A stretch of DNA of 64,000 bases from Neobacillus rhizosphaerae (GTDB lineage Bacteria; Bacillota; Bacilli; Bacillales; Cytobacillaceae). The position numbers and the translations under genes were made by a program. Below, piece by piece: positions 18,198 to 27,206 of this stretch. Position 1 is the first letter of the stretch; every line of letters begins with the position of its first letter. The stretch covers positions 85,091 to 149,090 of the forward strand of contig NZ_CALBWS010000007.1 of NCBI RefSeq assembly GCF_937468385.1. Direction: 5' to 3'. A model generated the notes under the pieces. That model was given only the letters and a program-made list of their open reading frames with translations, was not told the origin of the DNA and did no database searches.

Positions 18198-18833
18198 TTG
18201 TTGATACAAGGAATATTACATTTCTTCGGAAGAGCAATTTGCCACCAAATAGAGGAACGATCACTCCAGGCATCAGGCAATACACTTTCCGTTTGTGCCA
18301 GGGATACAGGCATCTATATCGGTATTTTCTCAACGCTGGCTTATCTACATCTGTTTAAACGAAGGTCAAAACTTACAATCCCTTCGATAAAAATAAGCTT
18401 CTTTCTTCTATTATGTATGGTACCGTTGATGATTGACGGATTAGGCTCCTATGCACATTGGTTTGAAAGTACGAATGTGAGGAGATTGATAACCGGCATC
18501 TGCTTTGGTTTTGTACTTCCTTATTTTCTTTATCCGCTGCTTTCAGATAAGGCTCTCGAGAATATGAGCGAGCCAGCTGTGAAGCATAGCAAGGATGTGA
18601 TGGTGCCGCTACTTCAAAGCAGTATATTAGCTGGAATAATTTATTGGGGAAAGCTCTCTTATTGGATTATTGATAGTTTAATTATTTTGACTCTGATTGT
18701 CTGGTTTAGCTTGTGTAGTTCGTTTCTATTCTCGCAGGTTCGCAACACCCGTTTGAAGTCGGCCTTATCCATTTTTGGCGGTTTAGCGTTTCTTTCTTTC
18801 CTTTCCTTGCTACACAGCTTAGTAATTTCATGA
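18198..18833 (+). CDS. DUF2085 family membrane protein
   Basis: Membrane protein of 211 residues with about six helices. The family signature near the N-terminus, CHQIxxRS followed by VCARxTGIYIG, is present as CHQIEERSLQASG and VCARDTGIYIG; the second Cys usual in CARCTG is Asp here. The function of the family is unknown. TTG start at 18198 follows AGGAGTGATCA. It lies alone between the preceding terminator and the convergent SinR-like gene. Confidence 0.82.
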   Translation: MLIQGILHFFGRAICHQIEERSLQASGNTLSVCARDTGIYIGIFSTLAYLHLFKRRSKLTIPSIKISFFLLLCMVPLMIDGLGSYAHWFESTNVRRLITGICFGFVLPYFLYPLLSDKALENMSEPAVKHSKDVMVPLLQSSILAGIIYWGKLSYWIIDSLIILTLIVWFSLCSSFLFSQVRNTRLKSALSIFGGLAFLSFLSLLHSLVIS

Positions 18834-18905
18834 GTAGGCTGTTCTTTCCAAGAAAAAAAAAGAGAACAATTTTCGTTAAGCAAACTGATCTCTTAAAAAA
18901 ATTTA

Positions 18906-19244
18906 TTAGTCTGTATTAATGGCATTTATTAAATCTTTTATTTGTTTTAACTTATGAGGGTTTAGTTGCTGCTCAGATAACTCGATTTCAAATTTTATAA
19001 TACTCTTTACTGGATGTTTCTCATTAAATGACAGATTAGAGTCTCTTTTTTCACTTTTAACAAAATATTCGACATCCACATTTAATGATTTTGCTATTTT
19101 TTCTAATATGTCTAAACTGGGATTCGTTTGAATATCCCTTTCAATTAAACTTAAATATGACTTCGAAATACCTGTCAACTCACTTAACCTTGTTAATGAA
19201 TACCCTTTTTCAGTCCGCGACCTTTTAAGTTTATTACCATCCAT
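18906..19244 (-). CDS. SinR-like transcriptional regulator
   Basis: XRE-family regulator of 112 residues. The helix-turn-helix is at about 5-60: LKRSRTEKGYSLTRLSELTGISKSYLSLIERDIQTNPSLDILEKIA, very like SinR (KSYLSxIERxxQTNPS). The C-terminal part (about 80-112) has the helix of the SinR/SinI oligomerisation type. The ATG at 19244 has AAGGAGAG upstream. It lies 134 bp beyond the last tad gene in the same direction. SinR-type GTTCTTT sites at the other end of the locus suggest it controls the pilus operon (inference). No SinI-like gene is adjacent. Confidence 0.85.
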   Translation of the reverse strand: MDGNKLKRSRTEKGYSLTRLSELTGISKSYLSLIERDIQTNPSLDILEKIAKSLNVDVEYFVKSEKRDSNLSFNEKHPVKSIIKFEIELSEQQLNPHKLKQIKDLINAINTD

Positions 19245-19377
19245 CGTATCTCTCCTTTTGTTCAGACACATCTGTTACCAAATGAAATTTCAGTACCGAC
19301 AATCCACTATCCATTGTGACTCAAAATTATTAAATATTCATCTCCTAAAAAATCAAGAATAATTATTGTACTGTTAT

Positions 19378-20310
19378 TTAACCACCAAGCCCCTTTGTAA
19401 CCAACAGAATCACCAAGGGACCTAAAATAACAATAAATAACGAGGGAAAGATAAAGAATACCATTGGAAACAGCATTTTCACCGGTGCCTTCATCGCCTG
19501 CTCCCTTGCAGCCTCACGACGCTGTTCACGAACTCGGACTGTCAGATTGCCCAACACCTTTGCCATCCCAATTCCAAGCTGGTCTGCCTGAATTAGCGAG
19601 GTGATGATACTTTGAAACGAATCTGAAGGAACACGCTTCCGCAAATCATAAAAGGCCTCTCTTCTCGATTTACCAAGCTTCATATCCTCTAATGTTTGAA
19701 TAAACTCATCGGCAAGAGGACCTTTAATTTTTTGCGAAACCTCTGCTAACGCCAAATCTAGTCCCATCCCGGCCTCAAGCAAAAGGTTGACGGTATCAAA
19801 AAAGTCCGGCATTGATACGTTAATCGCTTTTATTCTTGCTGTTTTCTTTTTTCCAAGATAAAACACTGGAAGTCGGAAACCCAATAACGCCATCGTAAAA
19901 ATCATCACCCAGGTTAACATTTTGTTATCTGACGCAGGCAAAATAAGCAGAAAGATTGGCACGCTAAATCCAATGCTTAGAACAATTTGGAACAGCCTGA
20001 AGTCAATTGCTGACTTAAAAGGGTAGCCTGCATCACGTAGCAGTGTGTCTAACCTTTTTCTTTCCACCTTCGAAACCCGTTTATTTAACGCATCGGTTCC
20101 TTTATTCCAGTAAAAATCGATAACCTTCTTTAATCCTCTTTCATTACCTTCATTTAAAGGATCCTCTTTTTGTTTTTTCAGTGGTTCAGCAAAATACATA
20201 TTTACCCGATCATTGAAGGCAATTTGCCGTTTAAAAACGGTTAACATAATTCCCGCAAACAAGTAAGTCAAAAACCCAGCTAACAAAAATATTAATATCC
20301 AATCCAGCAT
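19378..20310 (-). CDS. tadC: Tad pilus platform protein TadC
   Basis: Inner platform protein of the Flp/Tad pilus machine, 310 residues, type II secretion system F family. Membrane helices at about 3-23, 105-150 and 275-305; the GspF motif is in the cytoplasmic part (FDTVNLLLEAGMGLDLALAEV ... GPLADEF ... LGKSRREAF). It follows tadB with 3 bp between them, and is the last structural gene. Together with TadB it converts ATPase motion into pilin assembly. Confidence 0.93.
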   Translation of the reverse strand: MLDWILIFLLAGFLTYLFAGIMLTVFKRQIAFNDRVNMYFAEPLKKQKEDPLNEGNERGLKKVIDFYWNKGTDALNKRVSKVERKRLDTLLRDAGYPFKSAIDFRLFQIVLSIGFSVPIFLLILPASDNKMLTWVMIFTMALLGFRLPVFYLGKKKTARIKAINVSMPDFFDTVNLLLEAGMGLDLALAEVSQKIKGPLADEFIQTLEDMKLGKSRREAFYDLRKRVPSDSFQSIITSLIQADQLGIGMAKVLGNLTVRVREQRREAAREQAMKAPVKMLFPMVFFIFPSLFIVILGPLVILLVTKGLGG

Positions 20311-20313
20311 TTT

Positions 20314-21276
20314 TTACACCTCAATTCGGATGATTTTTCGGATTAATACCCAGCCAATAATATTCGAGGTGACCCCTACAAAAATCATCATCCATCCTAA
20401 TGGGTGCTGAAACATAGGAGAGAAATATTCCCAGTCTACCAGTGCTAAATATAAAGCTAAAGCGACTGGTAGCAAGGTAATAATCCAAGTTGACATCCTT
20501 CCTTGTGCTGTCAAAGTTTTCAATTCTCCTAAAATTCTCACCCTGCCTCTGATGGTTTCTTCCATTGTCTCCAGAAGTTCAGCTAAATTTCCGCCACTTT
20601 TCCTTTGGGCAAGGATCGCTTGTACGACTACATCCAGCTCTTTATTCGGCAAGCGTTCAACTAATTCTTCAAAAACATCATCGACAGACACCCCCAAACC
20701 TGCCTGTCGAACAACACGTTCAAATTCTGGTCCAAGCGGGTCGGGTATTTCCTTCCCGACAAGCTGCATCGCTTGCATGAAGCTGAAGCCTGCCCTCATC
20801 GAATTGGCCATCGTTCCCAATACTTCAATCAACTGATCGTTAACCCTTGCTAACCGAATTCTTCTTTTTCGTTTCATAAAATTTTTCGGTAAGATGAATC
20901 CAATGATGATGACAATTGTAATAATATACCAAGGCTGTCCGATTAAGGCCGTAATGATTCCACTACCTGCAGCGGCTAGAATTCTAAGGGCAAAGAACTC
21001 CTCTGGCTTTAAATTACTTCTAGCCTCTAACAATATTTTCTCCGTACTTTCACTAAATTGCACATTTTTAAAAATAGTGGCAACGGACAGGAAAAAACGC
21101 TTAAAAAAAGAAGGTCTTTCTTCTTGCTCATTTGCCGCTTCCTCCAAATGCGGAGACGGTAAAAATTCTTTAATCCGGTTATTCATCCTTCTCTTATGGG
21201 AATATCCACTTAAAAAGAAAAAACTCAAAACACTAACGACACTAAATAAAATGAGCAATTCAATCACTATTTTCAT
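20314..21276 (-). CDS. tadB: Tad pilus platform protein TadB
   Basis: Type II secretion F-family membrane protein of 320 residues. N-terminal helix (about 3-22), a pair of helices near 95-130, the F domain MANSMRAGFSFMQAMQLVGKEIPDPLGPEF, and two C-terminal helices. The true start is ATG 21276, whose ATGA overlaps the cpaF stop codon; an open frame to 21300 lies inside cpaF. Middle of the tad operon. Confidence 0.93.
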   Translation of the reverse strand: MKIVIELLILFSVVSVLSFFFLSGYSHKRRMNNRIKEFLPSPHLEEAANEQEERPSFFKRFFLSVATIFKNVQFSESTEKILLEARSNLKPEEFFALRILAAAGSGIITALIGQPWYIITIVIIIGFILPKNFMKRKRRIRLARVNDQLIEVLGTMANSMRAGFSFMQAMQLVGKEIPDPLGPEFERVVRQAGLGVSVDDVFEELVERLPNKELDVVVQAILAQRKSGGNLAELLETMEETIRGRVRILGELKTLTAQGRMSTWIITLLPVALALYLALVDWEYFSPMFQHPLGWMMIFVGVTSNIIGWVLIRKIIRIEV

Positions 21277-22619
21277 TTTAACCACTCTCCAACAAACCAT
21301 GAAGCCGGCAATTTGTATCCATTCACTTCAAGCAACTCAGAGAACTTTGGACGAATACCTGTACTCGTAAATCTTCCGTCAATTCGTCCATCATGAGAAA
21401 AGCCTGTTTCTTTATAGACATAAAGATCCTGGAGAACGATTGTTTCACCTTCTAAGCCTAACACTTCAGTTATATAAGTGATTTTTCTCGTTCCATCCTT
21501 CATCCTTGCTTGGTGAACAATTAAATCGATAGCATTGGCGATTTGCTCGCGGATTGCCTTTACTGGAAGCTCGAAGCCTGCCATTAACACCATTGTTTCC
21601 AACCGGGAAAGAATATCTCGAGGAGAGTTAGCATGTCCGGTACTTAAACCTCCGTCGTGTCCAGTATTCATGGCTTGGAGCATATCCAATGCCTCGGAGC
21701 CACGAACCTCCCCGACAACAATTCGATCAGGACGCATCCGGAGAGCGTTCCGCACTAAATCTCGTATCGTAATTTGCCCTTTTCCTTCGATATTCGGCGG
21801 CCGTGATTCAAGCGCAATGATATGTTCCTGATTAAGCTTAAGCTCGGCAGCATCCTCAATCGTAACAATCCGATCTTCATTTGGAATGAACGATGATAAT
21901 ACATTTAACGTAGAGGTTTTTCCTGAACCTGTTCCCCCGCTAATAAAGATATTGAGTCTGGATTTAACACAAATCTCAAGAAATTCCGCCATATCGTTAG
22001 TTAAGGTTCCAAAATGAATTAAATCTTTTATCGAAAACGGGGTTTCGGAGAATTTACGAATCGTTAAACACGGTCCTTTTAATGCAAGTGGAGGAATGAT
22101 GGCATTCACACGTGAGCCATCTGGCAGACGGGCATCCACCATTGGTGAGCTTTCATCAATACGACGACCTATTGGTGAGACGATTCGCTCGATGACACGC
22201 ATAACATGCTGGTTATCAATAAAATTCACATTACTCCGATAAATCTTACCATTTTTCTCATAATAAACTTCATCATAATTATTGACCATGACCTCACTTA
22301 TTAATGGGTTTTCTAGCAATGGGGTAATCGGCCCATAGGCCAGAAGCTCATCCTTTACGTAATGCAAGATTTCTTGCTTTTCTTCAAACGTAAGCCTCCT
22401 GCCCTCTTGGTCAAAAAACGCTGCTCCCAATTCCTCTATTTTGCTTTTTTCCGCTTCTTTGTTCTGTCCTGGATATTTTTTCAATTCTTCTAATAAGTGA
22501 TTGTGAAGCTCGGCTTCAAGATTCCAAAATTCCTGAGACTTTTTCGGAACAGGGAACTCTTGTATATCGTTGGTGGGAGTATCCGTTGCTCCTTCTATAT
22601 AGCGTTTAAATAATGACAT
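21273..22619 (-). CDS. cpaF: Tad pilus assembly ATPase CpaF/TadA
   Basis: Hexameric type II/IV secretion ATPase powering Flp pilus assembly, 448 residues. An N-terminal region of about 130 residues is followed by the ATPase core with Walker A SGGTGSGKTS (about 222-231), the Asp box DAAELKL, the degenerate Walker B and His box in VGEVRGSEALDMLQAMNTGHDGGLSTGHA. Start ATG with GGGGAGG upstream. ATGA overlap with tadB. Confidence 0.96.
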   Translation of the reverse strand: MSLFKRYIEGATDTPTNDIQEFPVPKKSQEFWNLEAELHNHLLEELKKYPGQNKEAEKSKIEELGAAFFDQEGRRLTFEEKQEILHYVKDELLAYGPITPLLENPLISEVMVNNYDEVYYEKNGKIYRSNVNFIDNQHVMRVIERIVSPIGRRIDESSPMVDARLPDGSRVNAIIPPLALKGPCLTIRKFSETPFSIKDLIHFGTLTNDMAEFLEICVKSRLNIFISGGTGSGKTSTLNVLSSFIPNEDRIVTIEDAAELKLNQEHIIALESRPPNIEGKGQITIRDLVRNALRMRPDRIVVGEVRGSEALDMLQAMNTGHDGGLSTGHANSPRDILSRLETMVLMAGFELPVKAIREQIANAIDLIVHQARMKDGTRKITYITEVLGLEGETIVLQDLYVYKETGFSHDGRIDGRFTSTGIRPKFSELLEVNGYKLPASWFVGEWLK

Positions 22620-22632
22620 TTTCCTCCCCGCC

Positions 22633-23817
22633 TCACTTTCCTACCTGAAACCATTTTTTATCTTTCTTCATCTCCGTTGTCTCTTCACTTTTTTGAACAA
22701 AAAGCTTCTCAGATAGCTTCCAAACTGCCTTCCCGAGATGGCTCCGTGAGTTCGAGAGCATAAATGGCTGCCCTGCTTTGATGGAGGATGATGCCACATT
22801 TGCTTGTTCTGGCAAGGTGCAATAGACATCTACTCCAAGAATTTCCTCGATTTTTTTTTGATCAAGTTCTTGGCTTTTTATTTGTCGGTTCAAAATTAGT
22901 TTTACTTTATCCTTTAACTTAATAGACTCTAAAGTTTCTAGATAGAGCTGGCTTAACCTAAGGACTGATATTTCATTAACTGTGAGTAGCAAAATCTCAT
23001 CTGCCAAATCCAGGAATCGCAGATGAATCTCAGATAGATATACCTGCATATCAATTAAGACAATGTCAAATAATTTCTTAGCCTCTTCGATTGCCTCTTT
23101 GATATGTTTTTCTGATATGCCTTCAAAGAATTCCGGGCGGGGCGGAGCGGCAAGAACAGATACTTCTCCATCAACAAGGGTCATATATTGGCTGATGGAA
23201 TAATTGGCGTGCCCATATCCTTCCTTTACCCACTCATAAATCGTTCTCTTTGGTTTCATATTATAGTAGATAGCCACTTCGCCAAATTGGAGATTACCAT
23301 CAATAACAGCGACCTTCTTCCCCATTCTGGCGAATGCCACTGCGAGGTTAACCGTTAACAGCGTCCTGCCCACACCGCCCTTTGGACTAGTAACGGCAAT
23401 AACCCTACTATTCTCTTTAACTCGATTGAGAACATTATGTTCCATACTTGCCCGGTGCTGCATGAATTTCTTCGCATGAGCAACAGCTTCAGAAAGCTCT
23501 TCAAGATGATAAGAAGATCGTAGAGTATCAGATGCCCCCATCAGCATCGCCTTTTTTAAATTTTCCATGTTATCAGCAACAATTAATACAATATAAACCT
23601 GTGGATAAAGCGCGGAGATTTCTTGGCACAGATTATAGACGTTAAACAGCGTATGCGCTTTTAAAAATAACACCGTCTGATTATTCCCAGGTAATAGAGA
23701 GTGCAACCTGTTAATCTCATTCGTTGAAGTTAAATGAAATTGCTGTTTTTCTAAATAATTTTTAATTTCTCCGGGAGGAAAATTCGTATCTGAAAAATAA
23801 ACCCAGTTTATGTTCAT
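22633..23817 (-). CDS. cpaE: CpaE/TadZ-like localisation ATPase
   Basis: MinD/ParA-type protein of 394 residues that positions Tad machinery. The first 125 residues resemble a receiver-like domain without clear phospho-acceptor; the ATPase begins with the deviant Walker A SPKGGVGRTLL (about 145-155), followed by VIDGNLQFG and LIDMQ. The start ATG overlaps the cpaB stop in ATGA. Likely membrane-associated and polar; that is family knowledge. Confidence 0.9.
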   Translation of the reverse strand: MNINWVYFSDTNFPPGEIKNYLEKQQFHLTSTNEINRLHSLLPGNNQTVLFLKAHTLFNVYNLCQEISALYPQVYIVLIVADNMENLKKAMLMGASDTLRSSYHLEELSEAVAHAKKFMQHRASMEHNVLNRVKENSRVIAVTSPKGGVGRTLLTVNLAVAFARMGKKVAVIDGNLQFGEVAIYYNMKPKRTIYEWVKEGYGHANYSISQYMTLVDGEVSVLAAPPRPEFFEGISEKHIKEAIEEAKKLFDIVLIDMQVYLSEIHLRFLDLADEILLLTVNEISVLRLSQLYLETLESIKLKDKVKLILNRQIKSQELDQKKIEEILGVDVYCTLPEQANVASSSIKAGQPFMLSNSRSHLGKAVWKLSEKLFVQKSEETTEMKKDKKWFQVGK

Positions 23818-24437
23818 TTCTTCTCAGCAGCCCCCTCTTTGATTACCTCTCTTGTTTGCTTTAACCCAGCTTTTCCGGTTTCTTTATCATCTGAATTTCT
23901 AAGCATTAGGTAGAACCCATCTTTATCTTTGGATGCGAGACCAAGCATGACTCCTTCTTCCGGCGTAACTTCTAATGTAACTGTTTCATAGAGAAGTGCC
24001 GCTTCTTTGTTGTCAGATGATTTACCTGAGGTTAGCACCTTCACTTTTTCAAGAACAATTACCGCAGATTTATACTCTTTTCCAGTCTTATCCTCTTTCG
24101 TCGTTTCATAAGCAATCACATCAACCAACGAATTCGGGGCAATATACCCAGAAACACCTTGCTCTAAATTAACTCTAAGCGAAATAGCCCGTTTCCCTTT
24201 GCTGAGATCGACAATTGGATTGATGAACTCTCTTACAAGTGCTTTTTCTTTTTCAGCCTGTTTCTCTTTTTCGATTTCCTCAGGAGACTTTTTATTCTTA
24301 GTTTTTGCATTGTTCTCGGTAATCGTCGCACTTGCAGGGGTGGAAGGTTTTTCTTTTGCAAAAATAGTTATGTAGGCAAAACCTGCTACCACCAATCCCA
24401 ATATTAATGAAATAATCCAGATTTTTTTTGTATTCAT
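23814..24437 (-). CDS. cpaB: CpaB/RcpC-like pilus assembly protein (SAF domain)
   Basis: Protein of 207 residues with one N-terminal membrane helix (about 5-25), a Lys/Glu-rich linker, and a SAF/RcpC domain: KRAISLRVNLEQGVSGYIAPNSLVDVIAY is the typical core. In this Gram-positive it is probably anchored on the outer face of the membrane. ATG 24437 with GGAGGG upstream is chosen over upstream in-frame starts lacking a site. Confidence 0.88.
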   Translation of the reverse strand: MNTKKIWIISLILGLVVAGFAYITIFAKEKPSTPASATITENNAKTKNKKSPEEIEKEKQAEKEKALVREFINPIVDLSKGKRAISLRVNLEQGVSGYIAPNSLVDVIAYETTKEDKTGKEYKSAVIVLEKVKVLTSGKSSDNKEAALLYETVTLEVTPEEGVMLGLASKDKDGFYLMLRNSDDKETGKAGLKQTREVIKEGAAEKK

Positions 24438-24470
24438 AGTTCCCTCCAACATTTCCATCAAAACATGCGT

Positions 24471-25379
24471 TTACTCAACAAGCTTGACGCCGTATAAGCT
24501 ATATTCAGATCCTGTACCGTTACCGATTTCCCCAGGTGAAGTCATACGAATAAATTGTCCATATAGCGTTTTGTTTTCATACTTTTCAATCCAATAAGCT
24601 GCAAATTCAATAATTTTCACTTCGCTTTTACCAGTTACTTCCTTACCATTAATATCTTTCCATTCTTCAATGACGGCTACAGTTATAACTCTTTTACATT
24701 GATTATCTGCAGTGCTCGCACTTTGACAATGAGGCTTATTGGCATCACTATCTATTAAATATTCAATAGCATCCCTTACCTGACCAACACTTCCCCCAGG
24801 GTCTGTAAAAGCTGTTTTCCCAGCTTCGTAGGTCGCTCCATTTTCAAATGCATCTCTAAGATTGCCACTAGATTTAAGATATCCACAGTTGCCTGTAAGT
24901 GTCCCTGGATTTGTTTCTCCACAATTCAATACGGTATCATTTGGAATTTTACTTTTTTCGATTACAATAGGAGCAATCCCACTCGCTTTTGACAACGGAG
25001 CTATTTTTGCTTTTGCTGTTGCGCTAATTGTTGTGTTATTTATCCCAATTACTTTTGCAAAAGTCATAGGAACGCTTACTTGTTTAGTCGCTTTTATTGA
25101 ATTACTTGTAAAGGTAAGTTCACTCTCGGATACTTTAAAACCATTTTTTTCAGAAACATCTTTTGCAATTTCTCTGGCCCTGGCTTCACTGGTACGTAAC
25201 CCTTGCGCACCTGCTAGAACTGAAGAATCTAAAGCCTTTTGCAGTTTGCTTTTCTCCGTAAATAATCTCCCACCATCAATTACTACAGCTGTAAAACCAA
25301 GTAATACCACCATAAATATGGCAACGTATGCTAATACTCCACCACTTTCATCACGAAATTTCACAATTAATTTTTTCAT
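24471..25379 (-). CDS. TadG-like pilus protein
   Basis: Pseudopilin-type secreted protein of 302 residues. The N-terminus DESGGVLAYVAIFMVVLLGFTAVVIDGGRLF is the Tad-domain transmembrane signature of TadG-like proteins, followed by a large extracytoplasmic part with four Cys in CGETNPGTLTGNCGYL and HCQSAS/NQCKR, possibly disulfides. ATG 25379 is 2 nt after the tadE stop, with GAGGG upstream; the TTG at 25388 is less likely. Probably a minor pilin or tip protein. Confidence 0.82.
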   Translation of the reverse strand: MKKLIVKFRDESGGVLAYVAIFMVVLLGFTAVVIDGGRLFTEKSKLQKALDSSVLAGAQGLRTSEARAREIAKDVSEKNGFKVSESELTFTSNSIKATKQVSVPMTFAKVIGINNTTISATAKAKIAPLSKASGIAPIVIEKSKIPNDTVLNCGETNPGTLTGNCGYLKSSGNLRDAFENGATYEAGKTAFTDPGGSVGQVRDAIEYLIDSDANKPHCQSASTADNQCKRVITVAVIEEWKDINGKEVTGKSEVKIIEFAAYWIEKYENKTLYGQFIRMTSPGEIGNGTGSEYSLYGVKLVE

Positions 25380-25380
25380 A

Positions 25381-25746
25381 TTATTCAACCCTCATAACCG
25401 TGGTATCTTTCAAATTTAATGGACCTACTATGTTACCTATCATTGGTGTAAGAAAAGTTATTGGATAATGAATCGTTATTTTTGCATTCGTTCCTGATGA
25501 TCCGGTAGAAACAGTTACATTTGTAGTTTTTAGACCTATACTCGCTCCTTGATCCACAGCTATATTTGTAATTGTAGCTGCATCTTTACCTATACTTGCT
25601 GCCCGGGCCGCTTCTCTTCCCGCATGGTCAATTGTTAAATAGGCATGGAAAATCCGTGCAAAGTCCATTATTCCAAGTAGAAGGAATACTAGTACCGGAA
25701 CGATAAGTGCAAACTCAACCAAGGATTGTCCTTTTTCCGATTTCAT
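25381..25746 (-). CDS. tadE: TadE-like minor pilin
   Basis: Pseudopilin of 121 residues. The N-terminus KSEKGQSLVEFALIVPVLVFLL shows the prepilin pattern: basic leader, Gly, Gln-Ser-Leu-Val-Glu with Glu at +5 and a long hydrophobic helix. RAASIGKDA is also typical of TadE. The start ATG 25746 overlaps the stop of the prepilin peptidase gene in ATGA and has GGGGGAG upstream. Substrate of the adjacent peptidase. Confidence 0.9.
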   Translation of the reverse strand: MKSEKGQSLVEFALIVPVLVFLLLGIMDFARIFHAYLTIDHAGREAARAASIGKDAATITNIAVDQGASIGLKTTNVTVSTGSSGTNAKITIHYPITFLTPMIGNIVGPLNLKDTTVMRVE

Positions 25747-26255
25747 AAAAAACTCCCCCAAACAAAAGTACATAATGTACCTGCAACAATTGCTACTCCG
25801 TAAGGAAATGATATGCTTGAACTTTTATCTTTATTAATTAATATAGTTCCGAAATTGCCCCTTAAGAAAATAATTTGAAAAAAGTACAATCTTAAGGAAT
25901 TTTTGATTCCATTTTTTTTCATAATCAAGACAACAGAGATTAATCCCCCAATTAGAGCTATATAAACAAATGAATATAAAACAAAACTCGTTCCCATTAA
26001 AGCACCGATTGCCGCCATAAGCTTAACATCACCAGCCCCCATTCCTCCTAATAAATAAGGAATCAGCAAAAGCGATAATCCCAGTAAAAAGCCCTTCCCG
26101 CTAAAAAGAAAGCCTTCTAAACCTTGATAAGTTGTATAATAAATAAATCCAAATAGAATTGCTGGTATTGTTACTATGTTTAATATTTTCCTCTTTTTAA
26201 TATCTGTTATTAATGAAATCAGTAATGCTGTTATGAGTACAAAGTTACTTATCAT
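25743..26255 (-). CDS. tadV: Prepilin peptidase, A24 family (TadV/CpaA)
   Basis: Membrane aspartyl peptidase of 170 residues that removes leaders of Flp-type pilins. The two catalytic Asp are seen in LITDIKKRKILN (about 17) and in the GxGD-type motif MGAGDVKLMAAIGA (about 75). Six helices; no N-terminal methylase domain, as usual for Tad systems. It lies between the pilin gene and tadE. Confidence 0.92.
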   Translation of the reverse strand: MISNFVLITALLISLITDIKKRKILNIVTIPAILFGFIYYTTYQGLEGFLFSGKGFLLGLSLLLIPYLLGGMGAGDVKLMAAIGALMGTSFVLYSFVYIALIGGLISVVLIMKKNGIKNSLRLYFFQIIFLRGNFGTILINKDKSSSISFPYGVAIVAGTLCTFVWGSFL

Positions 26256-26286
26256 ACCTCTACCTCTCTTGTCTAATAGAAGGAAA

Positions 26287-26309
26287 GCCCTACTTGTAAT
26301 AAGCAGGGC
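26287..26309 (-). terminator. Leaky hairpin between flp and tadV
   Basis: Minus strand GCCCTGCTT, loop, AAGTAGGGC with one mismatch, followed by TTTCCTTCT. Placed between the major pilin gene and the rest of the operon, it would let flp be made in excess over the assembly genes. Confidence 0.6.
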
Positions 26310-26333
26310 CCCTAATACAAAGAATTCAAATAA

Positions 26334-26507
26334 TTAAAGAGCGGAGTTTAGTGCAGTACTAATCTTTGTCCATAAAGTTTCTAGTGAGTCACTTAATGTT
26401 ACTACTGCAGCAACAGCAATTACTACAACTCCAGCTAAAATTAATCCATATTCTGATAGTCCTTGTCCTTCTTCTTCAACTAATAGATTCTTCATTTTTT
26501 CTAACAT
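26334..26507 (-). CDS. flp: Flp-type major pilin
   Basis: Small major pilin, 57 residues. Leader MLEKMKNLLVEEEG, then the cleavage site and QGLSEYGLILAG with Glu at +5 and the Flp-specific Glu-Tyr pair, followed by a single long hydrophobic helix and a short tail. AGGAGGAG precedes the ATG at 26507. First gene of the tad locus and the only candidate major pilin here. The opposite strand has a longer open frame, which is a shadow of this gene. Confidence 0.93.
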   Translation of the reverse strand: MLEKMKNLLVEEEGQGLSEYGLILAGVVVIAVAAVVTLSDSLETLWTKISTALNSAL

Positions 26508-26544
26508 TTTTTCTCCTCCTACAAAACTATTTTATTTTCGCTTC

Positions 26545-26686
26545 GTTCTTTATTCAGAACTTGTATTAAATATAAAACGAACAATGAAATTTGAAAACGT
26601 TCATTTCTGTTCGTTTTAACGGATTTTTACGTATTATTATCCTTTTTCCTCCATTTTACTCCTTTTATCTTAGTTTTTTGTTCTTT
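26545..26686. promoter_or_regulatory. Cluster of SinR-type motifs upstream of flp
   Basis: GTTCTTTATTCAGAAC at 26545-26560 is an inverted pair of the SinR core GTTCT(C/T)T; a further GTTCTTT is at 26680-26686, with GTTCATT and GTTCGTT variants near 26599 and 26609. SinR of B. subtilis binds GTTCTYT, often as inverted or tandem pairs. A SinR-like gene lies at the 3' end of the same locus. Binding is inferred. Confidence 0.55.
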
Positions 26687-26747
26687 ATATAAAATTTTTT
26701 GTTTATTATAATGAATCTATTAATAGATAGTTGGAAGGAGTTTTTTT

Positions 26748-27074
26748 ATGAAGGAAAAAACGATTACTATTCCTTATGAAATTAAGATGGCAGATTCTTT
26801 TGTTACACGATTAAAAGGGTTGATGTTTCGAAGGGAGCCAATTAAGAATGAGGGACTTTGGATCATCCCATGTAATTCAGTGCATATGTTTTTTATGAAT
26901 TTCTCAATCGATGTTGTTCTTTTAAACAAACAAAACGAGGTTGTAAAGGTATATCATAATTTGCAGCCTTGGAGAGCGACGAAACCAGTAAAGTCTGCAT
27001 ACTCCACTCTAGAACTTCCAGCAGGATCGATTAATCAGTTTGGAATTCATATTGGAAGTATTATTCATTGCTGA
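26748..27074 (+). CDS. DUF192 family protein
   Basis: Small single-domain protein of 108 residues. The DUF192 signature is present: RLKGLMFRREPIKNEGLWIIPCNSVHMFFMNFSIDVVLLN and later LELPAGSINQFGIHIGS. The family is widespread, structurally a small beta-barrel, and of unknown function. Many members have a signal peptide; this one does not. ATG 26748 has GGAAGGAG upstream. Divergent from the flp pilin gene; not obviously part of the pilus system. Confidence 0.87.
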   Translation: MKEKTITIPYEIKMADSFVTRLKGLMFRREPIKNEGLWIIPCNSVHMFFMNFSIDVVLLNKQNEVVKVYHNLQPWRATKPVKSAYSTLELPAGSINQFGIHIGSIIHC

Positions 27075-27183
27075 AAAAGGGAATAATGTTATTCAAGCAA
27101 AGTTTATTAAAGAATTATTACCAGGTGAAATCGGGGATGTTAAAACAAAATATGGAACCTATGCATCCGCACTAGTTATATAA
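27075..27183 (+). pseudogene. Reading-frame fragment after DUF192 gene
   Basis: In the +1 frame relative to the DUF192 gene, an uninterrupted stretch reads AEKGNNVIQAKFIKELLPG...YGTYASALVI and stops at 27183, just before a strong terminator. The composition looks coding, but there is no start or ribosome binding site. It may be the 3' remnant of a lost gene. I do not recognise the family. Confidence 0.3.
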
Positions 27184-27206
27184 AATCATAACATGTAAAA
27201 AAACGG

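Noticed and set aside
20894..21370. 158-codon frame opposite tadB/cpaF
   Set aside because: Antisense to two well-conserved genes and without signals of its own.
26366..26569. 67-codon + frame at the flp position
   Set aside because: Leu/Gln-rich shadow of the Flp pilin gene on the other strand.
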